A DNA stretch of 64,000 bases from Volvox africanus. Taxonomy: Eukaryota > Chlorophyta > Chlorophyceae > Chlamydomonadales > Volvocaceae. Below the pieces are notes generated by a model. The model was not told the DNA's origin. It did no database searches and was given only the letters and a program-made list of their open reading frames with translations. Below, piece by piece: positions 12,628-24,041 of this stretch. How positions within the stretch are numbered: the first letter of the stretch is position 1; the number at the start of each line of letters is the position of its first letter. The translations under genes and the position numbers were made by a program. The stretch lies in the NCBI GenBank assembly GCA_030268105.1, contig BSDZ01000004.1, forward strand, positions 1,661,001 through 1,725,000. Reading direction: 5' to 3'.

Positions 12628-15600
12628 TCACGAAGCTGCCTGACAGAGAGGGCAGTCCAAGTTCCTCTTGGTCGAAGCCGCCAGCGGCGGTGCCGCAGGG
12701 ACTGACGTACCTCTCCGGCTGGCTGGGATACAGGCAAGAGCAGACAGAGGACAAAACCTCGCAGTATCATGCGCAAGCTCTTCCCCTCTGCCCGCACCCA
12801 ACTCACCCGCGCGCTTACAGGTACAGCATTATGCCGCCCGGCAGAAGCATCTGCGTGCTGTCATCGCCATTACTGCAGTTCTTGCCGTGAACCTTACCTG
12901 CTGCGCCGCCTCCACCCCCGCCGGTGCGCAAAGCTGCATGCCGCGAACCGGTAGGCAAAGAACTACTAGCTGGAGTCACCACCGATCTTGCCGCCTGTGG
13001 TTCTCCGCGGCTCCCACGTCCCGGCGATGCGAATCCCCCGCGCAAGGCTTCTGCCTTCACCCCCCCGTCAGACTCAAAGTCCGCGTTGAAATAGCGAAAG
13101 CCGCCGCGACGGCGCTTTGGGGTGTTCAAGGCCATGCCAGTTAACAGCATCGCGGGAGGTTCTGCTGCTGCCTCACCTGCGTTTGTGCCAGCGCCGCTGC
13201 CACCGCCACCACTCAGCCGTCGCTTGTTGTGGCGCGATGCCCTACAACCAGCCGTAGCTGTCGTACCGGTGGTGACGGCGACAGAGCCGCTGACGTTTAC
13301 CCCACCGGTGGTCTTAAACCTTGCGCGCTCACGGGCCATTTTGGCAGTTAAGTGGAGAGCAGGGCACGCAGCACCGCGAGGACAATGGCTGTGCAAGAAG
13401 GCGCGACAAATCAGTGCGTCGGAAGGGTGGGACTTGTGTATGTAGGGACACTCGGCGGCATTGCATTTTCCCTGCAGCAGGGCAACACAAGAGAAGCACG
13501 AGGGCCACGAAGCGCGGGGCGAAGAGGAGGACGCACAATAATGCGCCGGGCGTGCGCACGTCTCGAGATCGAATCTGGGGACGGAGAAGCCTAAGCAAAT
13601 TAAGAGACTGCTTTGTAATTAGCAGGTGGACGACACCCTTGCAGCAACCTCAGTGGGCCCCCGAACATCCACCTAAGATGACATGTTTGCCTGCGTCACC
13701 CGTCTTCCCTATCCTCTCCTTCGCCCGTGCTCGCGTCAGCTTTAGCCTACCTGCAGGAAGTACGTGCACAGCGGCATAAGGTCGGGCACCAGGCGATGCT
13801 GAAGGTGGCAATTCGCGTCCGTGCAGCTGCCAGCCAGCCAGCGAGAACACACCGCCACCTTGGTGGGGTCATGTGTATGTGGACAGCTGCCACCGGAGAG
13901 ATCGCGAGACAGAGTGCACACGCCCGTCCTGAAGTGTCAGCAGTGCAGGCATTAGCAATTAACGGGAGAAGGGGGAGTCGCAGGCCGCGGAGGAAGGGCG
14001 GCTTGCGTAAGGTGGTCAGGCTCACGGAGGCAGGGGCTGGTGCGTAGCAATGCTAAGGAGTAGTATAGTGGGCTACTCCGCTTCCAAAAGGTCAGGTCAG
14101 TAGGTACGCCCTATGCAATAGCCGGCGACGGTGAAGAGAACTGGCATAAGGAGACGCACCGGCAGTAGTCCGGGCAGTAACCGCGTTCCTTAACGGCCTG
14201 TGCTGCCGCGCGCCGCATGCGTGCCTTGGCCAAAATCCGCTGTGCCGCCATGGCCCTGACGCTGCTGTAGCCGCCGCCGAGCTTCCGGACACGCGTGGAT
14301 GGCGTCACCGTAGCTATCGTCCTCCCCGGCACACCCGTCGCGCCCGCTGAAGCCGCCACCGGAGCCGGCGCAGCACGGCGGGGCGTACTCAGCCTGCTAT
14401 CCTGCCGTACGGACGTAACGCCAACCATCGAATTTGCAAACCTTGTTGGACTTATGGGTTCGAGGCCTCGAAGCCGCCAAACTGCCAGGCGTACAGCACG
14501 TGACGCCACAGCCACCCGGCGCGTCGCTGCAGTCGCCGACTGATGTCGTTGGGCCACCGCTGCCGCTGCCGCAGCAGCTGCCTTCCCTGCAACACTGCTA
14601 AGGGAATGCAACTGTCTCACGCCTTCTCTACCGCCGGTGCCGCTGGGTCCAGCAGTGTAGTACTGCTGCCCGTTGACAGTAACCAGCTTCAATGATCTCA
14701 AAGCTGGCCGCGACGCAACAGCACCACCACTAACCGCCCGCCTCTGCCGCAAGACCTGAGGGGGCTGAAGCCCACCTGCCCGCGCGGGCACATGAGTTGC
14801 AGACCAAGTGTTCGGGAATCGCCACCTCGCCTCCGCAGATCTGATGCACAAGAACCTGCGCGTGGCGCCATGCTCGGATACGGATGCAGTGGCGCCACCA
14901 ACAACTGAGGGGGCATTCGCCATAGCTGCAGCCCCTGGGCTAGCCACTGCCGCAAGCAGCTTCGCGCGGCCCACTCTTAGCAACACAGGAGCCGGCTGCA
15001 GCAGCTTTTGCCGAGGAGGGCTCTCCTCGTCGGCTCTTGTAACGGGGCTGGTGACAGAGGATGTGGGCCTTGTGATAACAGTGGTGGTCGTTACCGTGCT
15101 AGTTGAGGCGTCGGTGGCACCAACGGCAATGGCGCCAGATCCTGCTGGGGCGACCTGCCTAGAGCCCGCCCCTGTTACCGCCGCCCCAGTAGTGCTTATC
15201 CTCCTCCGCCAGGTTGATTGGCCCCGCCGGAGCAGTGTTGTGCCAAGGCGGGCTGCAAGCACCACACGCGCAGCCGGCGCAACTTTCGCTCCCGCAGCCG
15301 GAAGAACTGCAGCAGCGGCAACCATCGGTTGTTGCTGAAGCCGAAGCCTTGGCCGCTGTGGTGACCAGACAGGTGCACCAGAAGTGCGAGCGGTGCCAGT
15401 GTCCCTCAAGTGCTTGCCTATCGGCACTGCCACCGCTTGAGCACTTGCCAAGCTCATCACCACCACCCCCTGCCTCTCCCTCCTGTTCACGTCCAAGTTT
15501 GAGGTGAGTCCCGAGTTGTCGTCGCCATCGCCACTGTTGCTGGCGGACCCTCCGAAAAGTCGGCCCACATTGCCAGGGCCGTACGCCCCTGCGGTCCCGG

Positions 15601-17214
15601 ATCCTGACGCACTCCTACCGCCATCATCACTGTTACAGAAACCTGCTTCACATTCGGTGACCGGGACCACAACACTTTGGAGCCTTTGGAGCGACATCTT
15701 TGCAGGAGCCGCCACCACCGCAGGCCGAGTCGTGTGAGGCACTTCAGTGCTGCCCTGCACTGCAGCCTTGCGAATTAGCTTATGCCTACCGGGACGCAAA
15801 TACTGATCAAAATACGACAGCGCCGTCGGCCCTGTCGTCAACGAAGGCCCTACTTGTCTTTGCACCTGTGGTGGGGCTGCACCCGTCGGCGCCGGGGGCT
15901 TCACTGCTGCTGGTCGTTTTGGTGTTGTTTGTGCTACAGTTGTTTGTATCAATCCTGATTGCGACAATGGAATTCTCTTGAGTTTAGGTGACAATTGCCC
16001 TGCATTGGCACAGTTGTCTGGTGCTGAGCCCAGGATCGCCTGTTCGGGTGCAGTAGGTTTCAAGGCGGGCACGCGGCCGGCCGGCACCGTAGAAGTTTGA
16101 ACCCGGAGGTTTGGGGGCTTCACTCCGCAATTAGCGACAGGTGCTAACCCAATATTACGCGTCGGGATCGCAATGCCAATGTCAGTTGCACCAGTCTGCA
16201 CCTCAATCTCTGCACCAGTTGCTAGTTCGATGTTCGTTGGGTTCGTTGTTGAGCTGGTTATCGCAACGGTCGCTAATGGTGCGACTCCGCTGGCGCTTAT
16301 GGGACAAGGCTTGGCGTCCGTCAGAGCCGACACTGCGCCGCTGGATGCAATTGGACCGGAGACAGCAGCAGTAGCAGCAGCAGCTATCTTCGCATCAATT
16401 GAGCCAGCGGCAGGACCAGGACCAGGAGGAGCAGGAGCAGGCGCCAGCAAGTCAGGCGATCGAACCCACACCCGCCGTCCCGTGTGGGAGGATGGGCCCG
16501 GTCCGTCACACGCACCAACTTGCTGGGCCAATGGTTGTATCCGGGCCGCTCCCTGTGCTCTGGTTGGGGCAACAATTTTGGATGCAGCTGCCGACGTCCC
16601 TCCATACTGTGTTGATGCTGCAGGCAGAGCTGCGCCGCTTGTCATAAGGCCTGCTGCAAAGGTTAACCGGGCCGCCGTGGCAGTGGTCGCGCCTTTACCT
16701 TGCTCGGCTGAAGCGATCACAAGGCGGCCCTGCCGCTGCAATCGCCGCTGTGTTGCCAGATCCTCCTGGACCGGAGAAACCCCGGCGGGCCCCGCTACTG
16801 CGGCTGCTTGCACGCCGCTGTGTTTACCTGCAATAGCCAGTACCTGGTCCGCGAATGCTGACACTTCCATCTGCCTTCGATGTTTTGTATCATTGCGCAC
16901 CCAAACCCGCCGTTGAAGTTGGGGTTCTTTGGAAGGATTGTGCGATGATGTTCCCACAAAATTTCGTTGAAATGTGGACCGTGTGAAGTTGAAGCCACCT
17001 CCTGTCGCCGTCGCAACCGCTGGCACGAAGTCTGGGACGTGCGACGTACGTGCGACTCGAGCACCAGGGTCAACTTCAGCCGTCAAAGAGCGAAGATTGG
17101 TTTGTGGGCAGGCTCGCGGACCGGGTTCTAAGCCCGCACCTGTGCCGTTAATCGCGGTCCCCCATCGGTCAGCTCCAGCTACCAGATTAGCGAACACAAG
17201 CTTGTCCTGGTGAC
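12628..17214 (-). CDS. CCCH zinc-finger protein, ZC3H3/At1g21570-like, 5' partial
   Basis: Probable nuclear RNA-binding protein; human ZC3H3 works in mRNA polyadenylation and export. Exons in transcription order: 17214-14160, 13928-13751, 13471-12898, 12722-12628, all in phase, stop TGA. The first exon encodes about 1,000 residues rich in Ala, Gly, Pro and Thr, with two RRVWVR motifs. Four CCCH fingers follow. Finger 1 (CPDYCR/TGVC...CPHTH) is split by the first intron. Finger 2 is CSRWLAGSC-TDANC-HLQH, finger 3 is CTYFLQ/GKC-NAAEC-PYIH (split by the second intron), and finger 4 is CRAFLHSHC-PRGAAC-PALH. Spacing and linkers (DPTKVAVC, VPDLMPLC) match the plant and animal family. The plant protein has a fifth finger that I do not find. 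A basic KRRR patch and a Cys pair (CPLC) near the end follow. The first exon opens at an acceptor (TTTTGACAG/GT), so the start codon lies in an upstream exon that I could not place. Confidence 0.85.
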
Positions 17215-17681
17215 CTGTCAAAACATTTAGAGTCCTCGGTGGCTAGTACATAGAACGAGCGAACAAGGGATAAGCAGCAAAACGCATATTCTCCAAGTCA
17301 CAAAAACAACCAGTCAGCCAGTCAGCCAGTCAGTCAGTCAGAGGCAAGAACTACACCCAGCCAAAGTCAACCAGTACCTGGGTTGTCTTGAGCGAGTGAC
17401 CGGAGGACTTCTACTGAACCTTCGTTCAATAATCGCGGCCTCTTACTAGGCTGCATCGTCCTCCGATTGCCAGAAAATTAAGATGAGAATCTCAGCTAAA
17501 GTTGTTATGGCATTTCACGTTGGGTCTTGCGTGCTGCTAAAGTCTATTAAATGCCATAAAACATGTAGATAAAGCAACACATATCCGCATGTTATACTGT
17601 ATCAGGCGATATGTGGAATGAACGATGCCGTAAGGAAATGAACTTCCTAGGTCCGTGTACGTCAGCAGCCCGTGTGCAACA
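17215..17681. other. Intergenic; divergent 5' ends of zinc-finger and COQ4 genes
   Basis: This should contain the missing first exon and promoter of the minus-strand zinc-finger gene and the COQ4 promoter. A tandem GTCA/GCCA tract lies near 17309-17343. I could not identify a TATA box or a start codon with confidence. Confidence 0.35.
17309..17343. repeat. GTCAGCCA/GTCA microsatellite
   Basis: Tandem CAGC and CAGT units run for about 35 bp, visible by eye, in the short interval between the divergent zinc-finger and COQ4 genes. Confidence 0.85.
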
Positions 17682-20372
17682 ATGAGGTTGCTGTTCCTAG
17701 AAATTTACCTTACATTTCAAGATGGCAGATGGAAGGTATATCTGATGGATGCTGGTGCCAATTTGGTCCCTAAAGCCTTCCCCTCAAACATGTCAAATGC
17801 TGTCTCACAATTATGCAGATATATGCCCCTGTATCCAACACACATGCATTTAAATCCTATACAAAAGGGTGCGGTGGCAATCTTATCAGCCATGGGCGCA
17901 TTACTGCGGTGCGTGCTGCGGTGCTGCCGAAATTCTCTTACCTTAATCGCCCGGCTGTGCCCTTAGTTCTCATCATCCTCTATCTACGAGTAAGCCTTTG
18001 GATTCCGCCCCTTTCAGGCCCGGGCGTGCGGACCTGGTTGCAGCTGTTGGCGAAACCACGGGCGAATGGGTTTTGCCGTATATCCGGGACCGCATGCGCC
18101 GTGACCCTGTGGGGGAGCGAATTCTCGCTGAGCGCCCCCGCGTGACAGTGAGACACGGATTTGGGTGGCGGTGTAAATCGTGAAGTTTTTATGGAAATGG
18201 GGGTCTACTTGGGGCCGGCTGAGGCATGCTCCCATTGTAGGGGTCTCAATGTCGCCTCGTGGATGTGCGGCCCATTAGTGAGACCCATGACGTCATGGGC
18301 TGCCCAGAGGGGTCGTCGGAAGCCAGGGTGCCAATCATGTCGCCCCGGGCGATCTCCCCCTGCAGCAGAGATGGAGCCATGAGGGTTAACCAGCCTGACA
18401 TGCCCCAGCCGTCGGCTGCCTGCTGTACCGAGCAATTCACACCAGCACCGTGCTGAGGTTCACTTAAAACTTAGACAAGGCGAAGGGTCACCAGGCGCCA
18501 CCTGCCTTGCCACACTGCCCCAAGTCCCCAGGTTCCCATGCCCTTCTGGTTCCTCCTCGTTGCAACAGGACGCCACCATTGAATTGTGCCGCGGTATGCC
18601 CCCGGGCAGCTTCGGAGCAGGGTATGCCAAGTTCATGGGCGATCGGCGCTTCAGCGCAGATGAACGGCCGCCTGTGCGGTGAGAAGGGCTATGGCTACGG
18701 CTATGGCTAAGGCTATGGTTGGTTGTTGATCACTCTCGGTTGCGTTGGACAGTAAATGGTAAGGATTACTGGCCTCTAGGATATCGTCTGACCAGCATGT
18801 ACGACACACAGGTTCTACCATTTCGGGGACTCCGCGTGCTTCAGCGGCATGACTCCCCATCATGCATGCGCGGCTTTAACGAGTCGGATATGCCTAAAGT
18901 GTAAATCCCGCAGTCCTTGTGTCCCGCAGTCCAGGGGGTGAATGCGTGGTTTTACACACCGGGGCGTTGCATCCCTGTCCCAGTTGGTTGCCACCCGCGT
19001 CTGTGGAGATGTGAAAAAACCAGCAAGCATTACCAAAATCCCCCCCCCAACCCCGCTGCACGAGCAGGTTTGTAGACGACGAGGAGCTAGCCTACGTCAT
19101 CACTCGCGCCCGCGAAGTGCACGACTTTTGGCATGTGTTATTTGGCTGCCATACCAACGTATTCGGGGAGCTGGCCCTCAAGGGGCTTGAGTTCGTGCAG
19201 GTGGGCATTCGAAGCCCCCTCCAGTTTCAATCCGTACGATTCTGCTTCTGTCAATAAGCCAAATTTATCCGCCCCTTATACCTTATTTTACCAATGTCTT
19301 TCATCTTACTACTCATGCTTGCATTAGGTGTTGCCATAAGCCCAGAAGTTAACCGATTTCGTTAACGCATCGTAACGTATTTCATTGCCTTCCTGTTGTC
19401 GCCTTTCGCCTCATCTTGATCTCTCCTAATCTTGACGGGTGGGTCCCCGTCTCCGTCGCCCGGCTCCCAGACGGGCCTTCCGATGACGGGCTTGGCGGTG
19501 CTCGGTGCTCAGTACCGGCTGAACCCAGCCGACAGGGAGCTGCTGCAACGCCACTACCTTCCCTGGGCTTTGAGGGCGGGCAGCCGCTCATCCGACCTGA
19601 TGTGCATTTATTACGAGCAGCACTTTGAAGTAAGGTCCGGGTTTTGATGGAGCAAGCTGCCAATAACGTTTTAAATCTAGCTGGCTGTGGATCCCTTTGA
19701 ATTGGGCTTATCTTTGAATGCTCAATTCGGGCTGTGGAGAGGATACAGCGGAAAAGATGAAATGGGCATTGGTGGGAACTGGGAAGCATCCCACCACATC
19801 ACGGCCTTCGGAGTTACTACGCGCACAGCTAAACTGTCCCTCCTAAGCCTCACCTGCCTTGGCACGCCTTGGCCCGTGTGACTGTTGCTGATTTGCCTAT
19901 TTAGGTGCGCCTAATGAACCTTGCGCATGTCCTGTATAGGCTACGTACGGTACGCATTTGCTTGGGTTCGATATGTTCCAAGCAAACCGATAAGCAGGTG
20001 TATCCGCATCCTGCCGGGGCCGCCTCAGGATACCTGGATGATAAGTCCCATCGGTAATGCAGTTCACATGCAGATGTAGGCGCCGCTTTCGTTAGGACAC
20101 GCGGAATGCGCAAATACGGCCGTAACACTAAGCGCGTGTCTTCTCGTGGACACATTCCGCGAGCCACCTTGTCCTGGGCCCCGTGCGGGTCGCGGGTGCT
20201 CGCCTGCTGCCCTAACCCTTTCGATCTCCGGCTTTCTCCCTGCTCCCTACTCCCTACTCCCCGACCGCAGGACAACCTCGAGGAGATGCGACGGGAACAC
20301 CGCATCATCCCTGCACCACCCCCGCCACAACACCTGCGTTTCAAGGGGCCAAAACTGCCCGTGCAGGCCTGA
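17682..20372 (+). CDS. COQ4: Ubiquinone biosynthesis protein COQ4
   Basis: COQ4 is a matrix-side inner-mitochondrial-membrane protein that organises the coenzyme Q synthesis complex and is linked to C1 decarboxylation/hydroxylation of the quinone ring. Six exons in phase: 17682-17908, 18018-18147, 18569-18678, 19068-19200, 19471-19629, 20271-20372; 286 residues with the start used here. Family landmarks are LYPTH...[33 protein letters not shown], and the metal-binding motif HDFWH followed by 11 residues and Glu (about residues 174-190). The C-terminal part LPWALRAG...[20 protein letters not shown] also matches. The start at 17682 is the first in-frame ATG of the exon. It yields an N-terminus not obviously like a mitochondrial presequence, so a short upstream exon remains possible. 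TGTAA at 20704-20708 may be the poly(A) signal. Confidence 0.96.
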
Positions 20373-21912
20373 CGGTGATCCAGACCTGCTCGTCACCGGG
20401 AAGCAGCCGGTCGGCCCCAGGCGCAGCTCCCTTGTTGCCGTTTGGCTGGGAGGCTTGTGAAAGCTGATCCAGAGCTGAGTAAAGAGAGCTTTGAGGTTGA
20501 CACTGCGGCCCCAGCCAAGTGTGCCGACACCCTCCGAAAACCTGCTATGCACGTGACGTGTACGGGGACAGACGCTTGCCGGTAACTCCCCCATAAGAAT
20601 TGCCGCCTGTTGCAAATGGCCATTTGTCTGTTAAACCTGTTCGGGGGCGGGGTAGTCTGTGCATGTGCTGCAGCATGTCCTGGCTCCTTGATGCCTGCGA
20701 ATTTGTAATGTTCAGAAAATCACAGCCGCGTTAACACGTGCGCTGGTTTCTATGCAGGGTAATTTTGTTATCAAAATTTGACTTTGGTACATTTCTGTAT
20801 AATTAATGGGAGGGGCGTTGGGGGCTAACAACATCACAATTGTATGCTACGTTGTTCCCAACCCATACGTGGGCCCAGGGTTGTGGCCAGGCCTCAGTCA
20901 GCCCGAGTGGTGAAGATTTCGTCATGCGGCATGATGATTTCAGCATCGAGTTCCACCAATTGACGTTTCATGTGATAGGGTTGCTATTGCGGTTGCGGCT
21001 GTAGTCACATGGGAGCCTAATTGCTGTGTTTTATATATCCCTAAGGACCAGAACATTATAAACGGCGTTCTGCATTTAGACCGCCGTTTCAATTAGCATG
21101 GCGAAGTGCTCAGGTAGAAATATTTTGGCGATAATGTCATTCGTCAATCGAATATTTTAGAGAAAGGTCTGTTGTATATGTGAGCGCGTGTTACAAACAC
21201 GCCTGGTGTGGTCATGCAGGAACAGTTACTCGGCCTAGCAGAAACACGTAGCCTGTTGTAGATCTCCGAGTGGCCGGATCTCCAGCCCAGTCAGAATCAC
21301 TGTAGCCCGCCATTGTTACATCTCAGTCTCCGCCAAAGCATAACCCAAGCTCCTTGGTGCCCGCCAAATGTCGAAGCACCCCCGATGTTGTATCCCCCTT
21401 TACTGCTCATGCACTTATCTGCACGTCTCAATCGTTAAGCGCCAAGTGCCGATGCTTTCACACAACAAGCCAAAAGCATAAGGGTGAGATTCAGGGACAG
21501 CGGAAGACTTCAGGAGTGGAAAGGTTACGGTCCAGAATATGAGATGTCAGCTATCAGAACCGATTCCAAGCAATCGTCATCTAACTGGCTATCAATGCTC
21601 AGGCTTGGCTCGAGCCAAATGTAGCGTAGTTTAGCTCAACATGATAATATTGATGGTTGTCCGATTAGCATGGTACATATCACACCACATCCCTGATCCG
21701 CAAGTGTGATAAACCCTAGCAAGCATATCACCGACATTCGCACGCACTATATTATCAATATCAAGTCCTCCCGGCAATTATGCAGTGCGAATGGCCGAAT
21801 ATCAATGTTCGGTTGTGTAGCGTAACTGCCATGGTCGTCGCTACGGCACCGGCACGCTTATACCTTCATAACCATGGTGTAGATGTCATTGCCTAAGTGA
21901 ACTTCTTATACA
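20373..21912. other. Non-coding; COQ4 3' region and left flank of retroelement
   Basis: No gene is supported. The COQ4 3' UTR probably ends soon after TGTAA at 20704. A perfect 8-bp inverted repeat (AAACGGCG at 21060-21067, CGCCGTTT at 21082-21089) could form a hairpin. Sequence from roughly 20.9 to 21.9 kb may be the 3' LTR of the minus-strand retroelement, because it abuts a purine-rich tract, but I found no matching 5' LTR. Confidence 0.4.
20704..20708 (+). terminator. Putative TGTAA poly(A) signal of COQ4
   Basis: TGTAA lies 332 nt after the COQ4 stop. TGTAA is the usual polyadenylation signal in volvocine algae. The assignment rests only on position and motif. Confidence 0.45.
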
Positions 21913-21950
21913 ATAATAATCCCCCCTCCCGTTGCAGCGTCCTCACTGCA

Positions 21951-22330
21951 TCACGCAAGGATCATTGAGACTGAGTGACGTGCAAACGAGCCTCTTCCAA
22001 AATGGGCTTCATGTCTGGCGTGCTGGTTCCCAAGAGTTATGCTTGCTGGAATACCCGGTCCATTTAACCAAGTACTCATGCACCATGCACTTGCATTTGA
22101 ACCCAGCCGACAAGTGCAATAGTCCAGAACGTGCTCCACATCATACACCTTCTGCTTTCCTGCGATCCAGGTCTCAGGACCCGGTTCCACCGCTGCAGGG
22201 GTGTTAGTGGTTTCGGCCACGGGCTCAGTGCCACGATATGGGCGAATCAATGAAACTTGGAACGTAGGGTGGATGCTCATGTTAGAGGGCAACCTTGACA
22301 ACCACATTTCCAACCATGCACACAATGGGA
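21951..22330 (-). pseudogene. Retroelement integrase C-terminus and chromodomain-like remnant
   Basis: The segment LPSNMSIHPTFQVSLIRPY matches the integrase C-terminal motif of chromoviruses. It is followed by VYDVEHVLD, which resembles the start of a chromodomain. The expected WEP-type continuation is lost to frameshift. It belongs to the same element as the entries to its right. Confidence 0.7.
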
Positions 22331-22331
22331 T

Positions 22332-22432
22332 ACTGTAGTATCCTGGGGTATCTACGGGCAGTGTCAAAGGATCCTGGACCTTAGATGGTCATCCTTCCGA
22401 TCGGGCCTTTGTTGGCCGACACAACAGAGATA
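22332..22432 (+). repeat. Short dispersed repeat, copy 1, inside integrase region
   Basis: This roughly 100-bp piece separates the integrase motif KLLPRWIGPY from the downstream SRLPSNM motif, where related elements run straight through. Its plus strand matches the minus strand of 24517-24626, sharing CCTGGGGTATCTACGGG near one end and ACACAACAGAGATAC near the other. This suggests a short mobile element inserted into the retroelement. Confidence 0.6.
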
Positions 22433-22638
22433 CAACAGATACGGTCCAATCCAGCGGGGCAAAAGCTTAAGGGACCCTTCGACCAAGGAGTGCAGGTAGT
22501 ACTCAGCAAAACCATTTGGCCTTCCAAGAAAGTCATGTCCCGCTTGAACTTGTTGTGGTAATCCGTTGTCCATTGCTATGCCGCGTCCAAAAACGACTTT
22601 GCATCTGTCATTTGGGTTAAGAAAGACTTGGCAAACGT

Positions 22639-23227
22639 CTAAGCCACAGGGAAGTTCACCTCTAGCCCACACCACACGGGTAACACAGGGTGAAATCCAT
22701 AATTCAGAAAGAATGGCCTTTGACCTGTCAAGTGGTCAACAGCATTGTTCAGCACAAACTCTGCCGCAGTCAGATAAGTATCCCAAACAAGAGGTGTGCA
22801 ACCAGCAAAGTTGCACAATATGTCACCCAGCGTGCAGTTTGTGTGTTCAGTTTGTCCATCGGACTGTGGGTGGTATGCCGTGCTCAGGTTAATGTGCATA
22901 CTAACCACCTTGCAGTGCGCTTCCAAAATCTTAGACGTGAATGTGCAGTGCGCTTCCAAATCACCTCCACGGTCTGAAACCACGTTTTTAGGAATGCCGT
23001 GCAACTGTCCCATATTATCGAAAAAACAAGTATGCAGTTTGCTCAGCAGTGCAGGACGACATGCAAGGCGCTAGGTGAACCATTTTAGTCAAACGGTCGA
23101 CCATGACGAGCACTGAGTCGTATCCCCCCTCAGTTTTGGGCAGTGCTACTACAAAGGCCATGGAAACACTTTCCCAAGACGCACCCAGGACAGGCAAAGG
23201 TTGCAATAACCCATGACCCTTACCCAA
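22639..23227 (-). pseudogene. Retroelement integrase core, catalytic Asp lost
   Basis: Recognisable blocks are SMAFVVALPK, VMVDRLTKMVHLAP, VSDRGG and STAYHPQSDGQTEH. Integrases of this family normally read SMDF in the first block; here the first catalytic Asp is Ala. The second Asp (VSDRGG) and the Glu (GQTE) are kept. The core is split over two reading frames (join near 23014). Confidence 0.8.
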
Positions 23228-23352
23228 CTAAGCCTTGTTGTGCTGGCACAAACTGCATGTTTGCATGAAGTTCCCCGCATCTCTGGCCAAGCGAGGCCAC
23301 AAAAATGAGCGTCGAACCAGTTCAACCAACTGCGTGCTAACTGGATGTCCTG

Positions 23353-24041
23353 CTAACGGATCTTCATGGAAACAGGAAAGAATCGAAGGGCATCATCATT
23401 CGGGATGACAATGTGAGTTCTGGAACCCTTCGTTCGTAACCAAAGACCATTCTGCTTGCGCAATTGCTCTACGTTACCCAGTGTAGCGAACCAGGGATTG
23501 CTAATATAGGCAGCCTTCAATTGCCCCGTGAGGTTTGAAGACAATTGCACCTCTTTGTTCCATGGGCGCAGGACAGGCGCCACCAAAATTGCGGCATGTA
23601 GCAATGGGTGTCGGCTGAGGGCGTCAGCGATATTAATTCTGCCAGTGAAGTGTTCCCAGGTGCAGTCAAACCGGGCTAGATACTCCATCCACCTAGGTTG
23701 CCGTCGGTTCAACATGGGGACACTTTGTAAGAATGTCAGGGGTTTTTGGTCAGTCTTCAGCGTGAACGGCCGGTCCTCTGGGTAACAACACCATTCTTTC
23801 AAAGTATGCAAGATCGTCAACAACTCCTGTTCCCTGGTAGTGTAACGAGTCTCCGCACCTGAAAAGTTCTTACTTGTGAAAGTGAGGTTGGTCGCCCTTC
23901 CTGTAACAATACAGCACCACTCCCATATGCTGAAGTATCAGACATAACTTCGGCACAAAAAGGTAACGATTGATCGGGGAATGCAAGGGTAACGTTGTCA
24001 GCAACGACACGTTTTAGCTCCTTGAACACCTGCCGACACAC
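23353..24041 (-). pseudogene. Retroelement RNase H and linker, frameshifted
   Basis: Blocks SDTSAYGSGAVLLQEG and LKTDQKPLTFL are the RNase H landmarks of Ty3/gypsy elements, and the following ISNPWF region leads to the integrase zinc-binding part. The two blocks lie in different frames (24041-23817 and 23823-23353), so the gene is broken. Confidence 0.78.

Noticed and set aside
12815..13396. Independent 193-codon minus-strand gene
   Set aside because: It is the third exon of the zinc-finger gene. The upstream exons join it in phase, and CCCH fingers cross the junction.
16173..16916. 247-codon plus-strand open frame rich in Ala and Pro
   Set aside because: It is antisense to the long first exon of the zinc-finger gene. 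GC-rich coding DNA leaves opposite frames open.
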